DNA from: Verrucomicrobiota bacterium
Lineage (GTDB): Bacteria; Verrucomicrobiota; Verrucomicrobiia; Opitutales; Opitutaceae
Direction: 5' to 3'
Assembly: GCA_016871755.1 (NCBI GenBank)
Contig: VHCJ01000005.1
Span: 62,001-126,000 of the forward strand
Length of the DNA: 64,000 nt
The notes under the pieces were generated by a model, which worked only from the letters and a program-made list of their open reading frames with translations, searched no databases and had not been told where the DNA came from. Positions 47,835 to 56,600 of this stretch are shown piece by piece (position 1 is the first letter of the stretch; every line of letters starts with the position of its first letter). The translations under genes and the position numbers were made by a program.

Positions 47835-48746
47835 CTATAGTCCGAGAATCCGACGGAAGAGTCCGACAATCGCGGAGAGCGGATCCGAACCGCCGGACTG
47901 ACCGCTCGACGGCGCCCCGGGGGATCCGGGCATTCCGGCTCCACCCCCCGCGCCTTGGCCGGTCGACTGCCCGGAAGCCGCGCTGCCGGGCTGGCCAGCC
48001 TGCGATCCCTGGCCCGCGCCCGCCCCCGCGGCGCCGCTCGCGCCCCGGTTGCCCGGAGCCGCGCCCGAATTGGACTGACCTCCGCCCAAGGAAGCCACCT
48101 GCTGCGAACCCAGCCCGTCACCCTGCCCGGCCCCGCTGCCGGCGTTGCCGTCCGCAGCTCCGCTCTGCCGGCCGGCCCGCGAGCCGCGCCCATCGGCCCC
48201 AGAGTCACCGGGGCCCGTACCGTCCGTTGCCGTCCCGCGCTCGGCCCCACCCGCGCCGCCGGCGCGGTCGGCACCTCCCGAGTTCGCACCGTCGCCCTCG
48301 CCGCCCTCCCGACCACCCCCGGCTCCGTCGCCCCCGTCCTCCTCCCCCCCACCTCCCGCTCCGCGGGATCCGTACCGGCCCGAGAGGGTGAAACGCACGA
48401 AGTCGACTTTGCTCGACGCGAGCGAGGCGCGGTTGCGGACCGCGGCATCCCGCACCGACTCCAGTTCCCAGGCATGGCGGCGCGCGGTCTCGCGGTCCGG
48501 CAAGGGACCGAAAAGCAGCGTGAGGTTCTCATGCTGGTAGCGCACGTACCAGCCTTCGTCGCTCAGCCCGAGTCCCGTGACGTTGATCCCGCCAAACTTC
48601 GTCTGGAAGTCCGTCGCGCCGAGTTGCCACAAGTCCGCAATCGCCTCGACCGGGTACACCACCGTCTTGGCGGGAAGGCTCGCCGCGAGTCCGGCCACGA
48701 CCGCCAACAGGACCGACACTCTCAGAGAACGGGAAAGCAGCTTCAT
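47835..48746 (-). CDS. exported protein with Gly/Ser/Ala-rich tail
   Basis: 303 residues from the ATG reading MKLLSRSLRV. A TTG six codons upstream is less likely. A signal peptide (SVLLAVVAGLAASLPAKT) leads to a folded-looking domain of about 100 residues (VEAIADLWQLGATDFQTKFG, WYVRYQHENLTLLFGPLPD). About 170 residues of Gly/Ser/Ala/Gln-rich low complexity follow, and the short hydrophobic/amphipathic end is AIVGLFRRILGL. I do not recognise a family. It is the third gene of the TPR operon and lies 14 nt after the preceding stop. It is probably periplasmic or cell-surface. Confidence 0.7.
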   Translation of the reverse strand: MKLLSRSLRVSVLLAVVAGLAASLPAKTVVYPVEAIADLWQLGATDFQTKFGGINVTGLGLSDEGWYVRYQHENLTLLFGPLPDRETARRHAWELESVRDAAVRNRASLASSKVDFVRFTLSGRYGSRGAGGGGEEDGGDGAGGGREGGEGDGANSGGADRAGGAGGAERGTATDGTGPGDSGADGRGSRAGRQSGAADGNAGSGAGQGDGLGSQQVASLGGGQSNSGAAPGNRGASGAAGAGAGQGSQAGQPGSAASGQSTGQGAGGGAGMPGSPGAPSSGQSGGSDPLSAIVGLFRRILGL

Positions 48747-48760
48747 CGTCGGGATCGCGC

Positions 48761-49489
48761 TCAAAGCCCGGTCGGCATGACCTTGCCCTTCTCCACGCCT
48801 TGATTTCCCCGCCCGCCCGACTGCTTGCCCCCGCCTGGCGTCTTGGGATCATAGCTCTGCGGCGTCTCCTTGCCCTTCTGCTGGGGTTCGAGTCCCACGA
48901 CGCTTGCGGCCGAGCCCGGCGGGAGCGTCTTGATCTGCATCGAGGCATCGCCGATCCGGACGTCGCCCGGCTTTGACGCCTTCCCCTGCGCCTGACTCGC
49001 CGCAGCCCCGCCCGAGGGATCGCTCAGGCTTGATGCCTGCGTGCCCTCGGCAACCGCATCCGCAGCTCCCTGCGCCTGAATCGGCTCGATCCCCCCCGCC
49101 CCGGCTGCGCCCGCCGCCGAGCCCGCCGCCGAGCTCCCCCCGGCCGCTGACGCCGACGCGGCGGCGGCCGCTGACGCCGCAGGACCCTGGGCACCGGACG
49201 CCGGCGGGGGCTCTCCGGACGAGCCCACCCGATCGCTCTTGGCATCCTCCTGCCCCGGCAACTCGAAGTTTCCGATCATTCCATACTCCGGCCGCTTCTC
49301 GGCCGCTTCCTTGCTGCCATCGAGCAAGGCCGGGTCCGGCAACGGACCTTTGGTCTGGCCACGAGCCGGACGAGCGGAGTCGCGCTCGGATTGAGCGGGG
49401 GCGATCGAGGCGGCCAGGAGCGATGCCGCACCGATCAGGCTCCGGAGCAAGGCGGAAACGCCCGCCGAGGGAAGAGAGGCCGTGCTCAT
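48761..49489 (-). CDS. exported low-complexity protein
   Basis: 242 residues. Signal-peptide-like start (ALLRSLIGAASLLAASIAPAQS), then an Ala/Gly/Ser/Gln-rich chain with no obvious fold. It contains a short ordered-looking patch DVRIGDASMQIKTLPPGSAA near residue 175. No family recognised. Its ATG overlaps the stop of the TPR gene (ATGA), which implies coupled expression with that membrane protein. Composition resembles the tail of the next exported protein, suggesting that both may be structural or spacer components. Confidence 0.7.
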   Translation of the reverse strand: MSTASLPSAGVSALLRSLIGAASLLAASIAPAQSERDSARPARGQTKGPLPDPALLDGSKEAAEKRPEYGMIGNFELPGQEDAKSDRVGSSGEPPPASGAQGPAASAAAAASASAAGGSSAAGSAAGAAGAGGIEPIQAQGAADAVAEGTQASSLSDPSGGAAASQAQGKASKPGDVRIGDASMQIKTLPPGSAASVVGLEPQQKGKETPQSYDPKTPGGGKQSGGRGNQGVEKGKVMPTGL

Positions 49490-51204
49490 AGTTTGTCCGC
49501 CTTCAGGGTGCAGATGACTGAGACGACCGGCGCGGGCGCACCATTGTTCCGGACCTGCAGCGACAGCAGCACGTCCTGATAGCCCTTGCGACGCCCGATC
49601 ACTTCATAATCCCCCGGCAGGATCTTGACCTTGGTCTCCTCGGCCTGACCCAGGAGGCGGAAGTTCGTGATCGAGATCCACGTCTTTCCATCGCCCCGAA
49701 AGGTGATCTCGACCGGCTGGTTCTGCTGGTACAGCAGGTCGCGCAGCTGCGCGAGGCGCTCCGCCACCGGCAAGTATTCCGGCTTCAGGGACATCGCCTT
49801 GTTGAAGTCCCGGATGGCGGACTGGAACTCCGCCCGCGCCGCCTTCTGCTCAGCCACCTCGATGAGCTTGTAATACTCCAGCAACGTGCGGATCACCCGG
49901 CCGGAGCGCGCATAGCCCTCCTTGGCCTCGACATGATCCGACTTCAGCTGCAGCGCCTCGTAGTACGCGCCCCGCGCTTCCTTCCATTGGTACTGATTCT
50001 CGTAGGCGAAGGCCTTGGCGACGGCGGAGTCGACCGCGTCCTGATGCGCCTTGGCGCGGGCCGAGGCGAGTTGCTCCTTCACATCCTCCGCCTTCGGGGA
50101 AACCTTCAGGGCCTTCTCAAACTCGGCGATGGCGACGGGCCAGTCGCGCTTGGCGTAAGCCGCCTTGGCCGTCGACACCGCGGCGGCGAACCGCGTCTCG
50201 CTCTCAAGGCGAAGCGCGCGCGCCTTGCCCTGCTGCGCCGTGGCATTGAGCGCGTCGAGGCCAAACGCCTTTTCGTAGGCCGCCGCGGCCGCCGCATACC
50301 GACCGGCCGTCTCGTGGCCCGTCGCATCCTGCAGCAGCGCGTGCACCTGCTCCGCGTGCACCGCACGCTTCAATCCCTGCAGCGCCATCTCATTGCCGGG
50401 GGACTTTTCCAGCGTGGCCCGGAAGGCGGTCTCCGCCTCGCTGCGCCGTCCCTCCACGAGCGCCCGCTGGCCGCGGATCAGGTTGCCCTCGATGAACCCG
50501 TTGAGCGCGTACTCCGCGCGCTTCAATTCCGCGAAACCGCGATCGAACGTGCGCTTCGCCGCGAGAAAGCTTCCCTCCAGCATGAACTGCCGTCCACTCC
50601 CCGCCGCCGCGAACGCACCCTCGAGCGCATCGGGGGCCAGGCTGCGCGCGCGTTCCAAGTCCTGAATCCGCGCGAGGATCGTGTCGTAGGCCGTCTGCGC
50701 CTCGCCCCGCGCCTTCACCGACTGCGCGAACTCGTCGATCTCGCGGTTCAGGAATTCAAACTGCGTCAGCGCGGCCGCGAAGCTGCGCGAACTCAGAAGC
50801 GCCTCCCCGGCGAGAAACGACTTCTCAAGGAGGATCAGCTTTTCCAACTGCCGCGGATGATCAGTAGGGAGCTTCCGGACCTCCGCCAGGGCCTTGCCGG
50901 CCGTCTCCCGTGCCAACTCCGCCTTCGACTGACTCACAAACGCCGCGCCGGGATCCGCCGGAGTCGCGCCCGGCGAACCGGCGATCGGCGACGAACTCGC
51001 GACGAAGACGTCCGGCCCAAACACGAGCTTGATCCCGCGGATGACGATTCCCGCCGCGAAAAGAAGTCCGAAGAATCCCCCCACCGTCCACGCGAGTACG
51101 CGCCACCACGACAGTCGTCGGCGCGAGGGGGCGTTGCCCGCGTCCGGATTCCAATGGATCACCCGATGCTTGCGACTGGGGGAAGGAAGCGGTTCGTCAG
51201 CCAT
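49486..51204 (-). CDS. membrane-anchored TPR protein with PEGA-like C-terminus
   Basis: 572 residues from the ATG beginning MADEPLPSPSRKH. About 30 basic cytoplasmic residues, one membrane helix (about 33-57, VLAWTVGGFFGLLFAAGIVI), then a long helical periplasmic region (about 80-480) with tetratricopeptide-like repeats (YAKRDWPVAIAEFEKALKVS, YQWKEARGAYYEALQLKSDH, FQSAIRDFNKAMSLKPEYLP). The C-terminal domain of about 80 residues looks PEGA-like (TKVKILPGDYEVIGRRKGYQ). It is a likely scaffold for periplasmic or wall partners. It is first in the minus-strand operon and is preceded by a candidate promoter of the same type as that of the MotA-like operon. Confidence 0.8.
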   Translation of the reverse strand: MADEPLPSPSRKHRVIHWNPDAGNAPSRRRLSWWRVLAWTVGGFFGLLFAAGIVIRGIKLVFGPDVFVASSSPIAGSPGATPADPGAAFVSQSKAELARETAGKALAEVRKLPTDHPRQLEKLILLEKSFLAGEALLSSRSFAAALTQFEFLNREIDEFAQSVKARGEAQTAYDTILARIQDLERARSLAPDALEGAFAAAGSGRQFMLEGSFLAAKRTFDRGFAELKRAEYALNGFIEGNLIRGQRALVEGRRSEAETAFRATLEKSPGNEMALQGLKRAVHAEQVHALLQDATGHETAGRYAAAAAAYEKAFGLDALNATAQQGKARALRLESETRFAAAVSTAKAAYAKRDWPVAIAEFEKALKVSPKAEDVKEQLASARAKAHQDAVDSAVAKAFAYENQYQWKEARGAYYEALQLKSDHVEAKEGYARSGRVIRTLLEYYKLIEVAEQKAARAEFQSAIRDFNKAMSLKPEYLPVAERLAQLRDLLYQQNQPVEITFRGDGKTWISITNFRLLGQAEETKVKILPGDYEVIGRRKGYQDVLLSLQVRNNGAPAPVVSVICTLKADKL

Positions 51205-51319
51205 GGTGCGGAAGGGATGAAGGGGAATGGGGGGGACCTTTCCGGGGCCCACGACCTGGCCATCCAAAAGGTCAACCGGTGCTCGCCGCGGGCACGCGGG
51301 ACCCACCGCGAACGCGCAA

Positions 51320-51347
51320 ACCGTAGCCGAATTGCCGCGCTCCGCAA
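51320..51347 (-). promoter_or_regulatory. candidate promoter of the TPR operon
   Basis: Minus strand: TTGCGG (51342-51347), 16 bp, TACGGT (51320-51325), about 110 nt before the TPR-protein ATG. Box identity, spacing and leader length are close to those of the MotA-like operon promoter at 43.2 kb, compatible with co-expression. Confidence 0.4.
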
Positions 51348-51445
51348 GGGGCGAGTGCACGCCTTGCGATTCCCCACGCCTCATGCGACTTTTCTGGCAC
51401 TCCGCCGCCAAATCCGTGTCCAGTCGTCCGACTCCCCCGACTCCC

Positions 51446-52276
51446 ATGAGCGCGCGTCTCGCCCTCCGCCCTCCGGTGTTCCTCGCCGTCCTTGCCGCCC
51501 TTTCCCTCAGCGGCTGCTATCAGGTGCCGGTGACCGGCCGGAAGGCCCTCGATCTGACCTCCGACGTGGAACTGGCCAAGGTCTCCAGCAAGGCCTTCGA
51601 CGAGATCAAGTCGCGGCATCGTCGCTCGACTGACCGGGCCCGCCTTGATCAGGTCCAACGAGTCGGGGAGCGCATCGCCAAGGTGGTGTTCTGGGACATG
51701 CCAAACGCCGACTGGGAGTTCGTGCTATTCGATGAACCGCGGCAGATCAATGCCTTTGCCATGGCGGGCGGCAAGGTCGGGGTCTTCTCCGGCCTTTTCC
51801 GGATCGCTGACTCCGACGACGAACTGGCGTCCGTCATCGCCCATGAGATCGCCCACGTGACTGCCCGCCATGTCCACGAGCGTCTCTCCCAAGAGATGCT
51901 CGCCCAGGCCGGCGGTGTGATCGGCGGCGTCGGACTGATGGGTGCCGGGGCGGGCTCGCTTACCACCTCCGCCCTGCTCGGCCTCTACGACAGCACCGCC
52001 ACCCTGCAGATGCTCGCCTATGACCGGGGCAAGGAGAAGGAGGCCGACTACATCGGGTTGATGTACGCTGCCCGCGCCGGCTTCAACCCGGAGGCGGCCA
52101 TCAGCGTCCTCGAAAAGCTGGAGGCCGAAACCGGGTCGCAACCGCGGCCCCCGGCCTTCGCCTCAACGCACCCTCCCACCCCGGATCGCATCGTCCAACT
52201 CCGCGACGCCATGCCCAAGGCACTCGAGGTCTACCGTACGGCGGGAAGTCGAGCGGCGGCCCCGGTGGTTCGGTAG
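51446..52276 (+). CDS. M48-family metalloprotease lipoprotein
   Basis: 276 residues. The lipobox LSLSGC makes Cys24 the lipid-anchored residue. The zinc motif HEIAH lies at 133-137 within VIAHEIAHVTARH, and the third ligand Glu is in KEKEADYIGL. It resembles LoiP/YcaL and BepA-type periplasmic proteases that check outer-membrane protein assembly. No TPR repeats follow, so it is LoiP-like and not BepA. The ATG is chosen from the signal peptide. The frame is open upstream without signal character. It diverges from the TPR operon across 241 nt. Confidence 0.9.
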   Translation: MSARLALRPPVFLAVLAALSLSGCYQVPVTGRKALDLTSDVELAKVSSKAFDEIKSRHRRSTDRARLDQVQRVGERIAKVVFWDMPNADWEFVLFDEPRQINAFAMAGGKVGVFSGLFRIADSDDELASVIAHEIAHVTARHVHERLSQEMLAQAGGVIGGVGLMGAGAGSLTTSALLGLYDSTATLQMLAYDRGKEKEADYIGLMYAARAGFNPEAAISVLEKLEAETGSQPRPPAFASTHPPTPDRIVQLRDAMPKALEVYRTAGSRAAAPVVR

Positions 52277-52417
52277 GCCAACCGGCAACGGCTTACCCAA
52301 GGCCCCGCCGCTCCGTCGGAGGTTCGGGCGCTCGCCACGGATCGCCCGCGGACCCGCACCGTCGGGGCCCCAGAGGCTTGCCCCGCACGCCGGAGCGCGA
52401 CACATTCAGTTCTTTCC

Positions 52418-53659
52418 GTGAGCAAACCCCTCGTTCCTTCCGATCTCGACGCCCTGCTCGTCGCCGGCACCATGCTGAGCGACCCATTCCCGGCCTACGC
52501 GCGACTGCGCGAGGAGGCTCCGATCGCCTGGAGCGAGCGCTGGAACGCGTGGATCGTGTCCCGCTACGCCGACGTCGACGTGTCGCTGCGGGACAAGGAA
52601 AACCTGTCCAACGAGAACCGTCAGGCCCTGCTCTTCGACGACATGACCGCGGAGCAGCGCGAGGCTCTCGCCAAGCTCCGTCACTACTATGCCCAGAAGG
52701 ACGTGATCGGGTCCGATCCGCCCGATCACACGCGCATGCGCGGCCTCGTCCAGAAAGCCTTCACGCCGAAGACCGTCGCGTCCCTCCAGCCCCGCGTCGA
52801 GGCCCTGGCTCGCGAGATGGTTGAGGCGGCGGTCCAACAAGGGGAGTTCGACTTCGTCGCCGAGGTGGCCCACCCGCTGCCCGTTGTCCTGATCGCCGAA
52901 CTGCTCGGTGCCCCCCCGGAGGACCGCCCGCTCTTCAAGCGCTGGTCCTCGGAAATCCTCGGGTTTCAGGGATCCGGTCGCACCGCGTTCACCAGCGCCC
53001 TGACCTCGCAGCAGAGCCTCACCGAGTTGTTCGCCTACATGAACGCGCTCATCGAGGACCGGCGCCGCAATCCGCGGGAGGATCTCATCAGCGTCCTGGC
53101 CGCCGCCGAGGAGGGTGGAGCCCGCCTCAGTCGCGACGAACTCCTTGCCACCTGCAATACGCTGCTGACCGCCGGGCACGAGACGACCACCAATCTCATC
53201 GGAAATCTGCTCCGCGAACTCCTCGGCGACCGACGCCACTGGGAGTCAATCCAGGCCCAGCCGCGCCTCCTCGCGAATGCGATCGAGGAGTCGCTCCGCC
53301 TCGACGCCCCGAAGCAGCGGAACTTCCGCCGCATCAAGCGGGCGCACACGTTCGGCGGAGTGGACCTTCCGGCGGACCAGATGATCTTCCAACTGATCGG
53401 CTCCGCCAACCGTGATCCGGACGTGTTCGCGCGGCCGGATCGCTTCGAGATCGAGAGGACCAACGCCCGCGATCACCTGAGCTTCGGGGCGGGGATGCAC
53501 TTCTGCCTCGGCGCCGGACTCGCCCGGTCCGAGGCCTCCGTGGTACTCACGCGACTCATGGAGGCGGCTCCCCAACTGCGCCTCGTCGGACGTCCGCACA
53601 CGTGGCAGGAACGCGCCCAGTTCCGCGGACCCGGCGCCCTCTGGGTGCGCACCCGTTAG
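52418..53659 (+). CDS. cytochrome P450
   Basis: 413 residues from GTG, soluble bacterial class. The I-helix oxygen motif AGHETT is at 252-257, the K-helix ExxR at 291-294 (ESLR), and the heme loop FGAGMHFCLGAGLA carries Cys363. This fits CYP107-like or related hydroxylases. Substrate unknown. No ferredoxin or reductase gene lies nearby, so electrons must come from partners elsewhere. It converges on the S8 protease gene with a 4-nt overlap of stops. Confidence 0.93.
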   Translation: MSKPLVPSDLDALLVAGTMLSDPFPAYARLREEAPIAWSERWNAWIVSRYADVDVSLRDKENLSNENRQALLFDDMTAEQREALAKLRHYYAQKDVIGSDPPDHTRMRGLVQKAFTPKTVASLQPRVEALAREMVEAAVQQGEFDFVAEVAHPLPVVLIAELLGAPPEDRPLFKRWSSEILGFQGSGRTAFTSALTSQQSLTELFAYMNALIEDRRRNPREDLISVLAAAEEGGARLSRDELLATCNTLLTAGHETTTNLIGNLLRELLGDRRHWESIQAQPRLLANAIEESLRLDAPKQRNFRRIKRAHTFGGVDLPADQMIFQLIGSANRDPDVFARPDRFEIERTNARDHLSFGAGMHFCLGAGLARSEASVVLTRLMEAAPQLRLVGRPHTWQERAQFRGPGALWVRTR

Positions 53660-56600
53660 CGGATTTCGTACACCTCGACGAGCGCGACGCCGGATCCGCC
53701 GTCAGCGCCCCGGGCCTGGACGGAGTACGCTCCCGGCGCGAGCAGGACCACCATCGCGGCATCCTTGGAGCCCGGCCCCAGCGCGAAGGCACCGACGCGC
53801 TGACCCGCCTGCGTGACCAACGGGTTGCCTGACCAGTCGCCGTTGCCGTCGATCCGCGTCTGATCCCGAAAGAGGTCGATCTGGGGGTCGGCCAGCACCC
53901 CGTTCACCCCGAACGCGGTCAGACCCGGCCCCGCCGCGCGGATGAGCACCCGACGGGGTCCGTCCGCGACAACGAACCCGGCGATCAGCACCCCCGCTCC
54001 CGAACCCGTCGCCGCCCGCACCGAAACGTTGACGAGGCGAAGCTCACCGGACCCGGCGGCAGTGGCATCGTAGACCTCCGCCAGAGCCACCCCCGTCTCG
54101 CCCGCGGTCCCCGAGACGCGAGCCGAATACTGGCCACTTCCCAGCGACGCCACGAGCGCCGCATCCCGGCTCCCGGCATCGGCCAGCGCAAACGCGCCGA
54201 CTTGCGAGCCCACGGTCACTATTTCCGCGCCGCCCTGCCAGTCGTCGTTGCTCGCGAGCACCCGTCCCTCGGGATCGGTCACCACCAAGGTCGGATTTGC
54301 CAGCACGCCCGACACGCCGAACGGCGTCAGTCCGGGTCCGATTCCGCGCACCAGCAGTCGCTTGGGCGACGCACCCGCGGCACCGGTCACCACAAAACCC
54401 GTGATGAGCGCCGCGTCGCCGCTGGCGGCATTCGTGCGGACGGAGAGATTCACCAGCCGTCCCGTGCCGTGTTCGTCGCCGAGGACCGGCGGTTCATCGA
54501 GCCCGCTGACCAGTCGGCCGGATCGGCGCACGTTGTGGCGGTGCTGCGGCCAAGGCGCGGTGCCGCCCGAGGCGGCGCGGAGTCCGACGTCGAAGGCATA
54601 GACGCGGCCGTCGTTGCTGCCGATGTAGAGCCGGCCGCCGGCGAGGAGCGGCGAGGACCGGAACCAGTTCGACGCCGCGTAGGTGCGCCGCAGGGTGCCG
54701 TCGGAGTTCACCTGATGCACCCGACGGTCGTACGCCCCGATGAAGATGGAGCCGTCCTCCGCCACCGCCGGCGATGAGGCCCGCACCTCCTCGCCGATGA
54801 AGTACGTCCAGCGGGTCTGTCCCGTCGCCGTGTCCAACGCGTAGAGCCGGCGGTCGTAACTGGCGAAGTAGGCCGTGCTGTTGGCGAGGGCGAGGGACGA
54901 CGTGACGAACCCACCGGCGGAGACGCGCCACCGTTGCACGCCCTGGGAGGTGGTGGAGTAGACCGAACCGCTCAGCGAGGCGAAGTAGAGATTGCCCGCC
55001 GCATCGACCGCAGGCGCCGTGTAGACTTGGTTGTCGGCGGCGAAGCGCCACCGGCGCACGCCCGCCGGGGTCACCGCGTGCACCGCGGCGTCACCGCCCG
55101 CGGCATAGATCGTCCCGTCGCTCCCGATCGTGGGCGGCGCATAGGTGGCCTCCGTTCCGAACGCGTACCGCCACAGCACCGATCCATCCGTCGGAGCGAG
55201 AGCGACCAGTTGCGACTGGGCGTTCGCCGCCGCCGTTCCGCGGTCGATCCGGATGTACACCGTGCCGTCTGCGGCGAGGGCCGGGGCGTTCGCGATCGAC
55301 CCGCCGAGCGGCGCTGCCCACTTCAGGTTCGCCCGGTCACCGCGGTCCTCCAACGCGTACAACGAGCCGTTGGCGGCGCCAAAGTAGATCGTCCCGTCCG
55401 CGCCGACCGCCGCCACGCCCGTGTCGATGATCGTCAGAGGCGAGAGCGTGTACTTCCACCGCACCGCACCCGTCGCGGGACTCAGGGCGTAAAAGCTGCT
55501 GTCGTTCGCACCGACATAGACCGTGCCGTCCGCTCCCACCGCGGCGGAACTGGTGACGCTGTCCTCCGTGCGCGCGATCCAAGCCGCATCCGTGAGCGCA
55601 AAGGTGAACTCACCGTTCAACTCCGTCGTCCCCACCGCGGCGGAATCCACCGCGATGAGGTAGGTGCGCCCCGCCACGGCGTCGAAACTCGCGATCGCGC
55701 TCTTGGTCTCCGCATCCGGCAGGGGACTGACGTCCGACGCCACGGCGGTCAATGAACCGAGCGACTCGCCCGTGTACACCGCCACGACCGGGTTCAGCTG
55801 CGCGCTCGCCGCCGTGGCGTGGAAGCGCACCGACGCCGGTGCGGTCCACCGATACCAGAGCGAGCGGCGGGCCGCGAGGCCGCCGTGGGGAGGCTCACCC
55901 GCCTGCGCCGAGGCCTTCGAGTTCGTCCCGGTCACAATCGGGTTCCGCTCCGTCAGCACCGTCGCCCCCGCGAGAGTGTCGTTCGCCGGCACCGCCCCGA
56001 GGCTCAGCAGCACCAGCCCAGTCGCATTGCCTTTGCCGCCGACCGCAATCTGGTAGGTCCTTCCCGCGACCGCCGCAAACGTGACCGAACTGGCGACCTG
56101 ACCGCCGGCGAAATCGTCGTTGGAGTCGACCAGGCTGAGTCCACCGAGCGATGCGCCTTCGTACACCGCGAGGACCGTATCGAAGCCGGAGCCGCGGGTG
56201 TCCACGTTCACCGTCCCGGCCCCCGCGGCCGTCCAGGTCCACCACAGGGTCGCCCCGCCACCCTCGGGCGGCGTCGGCTCCCCGGACTCCAGCGTCGCGC
56301 CCTCGGATCCAGCGCGAGCCTGGATGAGTTCGCCCACCAACCGCGAGCGCGCGGCGAAGTCGTCGTTGAACGGCCGTGCGTCCGTGGTCGCGAGCGCCCG
56401 CTGCAGGTTCAGCCGCCCGCCCGTCGCCGCCTTGCCGGAATACTTCGGCACCGGGTCCACTGAGCGGAGGATGCGGTTCATCGTCTGGCGGTAGGTGTCG
56501 TTCGGATACTTCGCACGGAGCAGCGCCGCGGCACCCGCCACGTGCGGCGCCGCCATCGAGGTGCCGCTGAGTTGGACGTATGCCGTGTCGGAGGACGATG

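Noticed and set aside
48100-48400. Collagen-like or mobile repeat in the Gly-rich exported protein
   Set aside because: Composition is Gly/Ser/Ala-rich but without regular GXY periodicity or terminal repeats.
43349-51204. Zorya anti-phage system (ZorA/ZorB) reading of the MotA-like cluster
   Set aside because: Zorya needs a MotB/OmpA-type ZorB and downstream ZorC/D or ZorE effectors. Here the B-like proteins carry VWA domains, no nuclease or helicase is present, and no other defence gene lies in the window.
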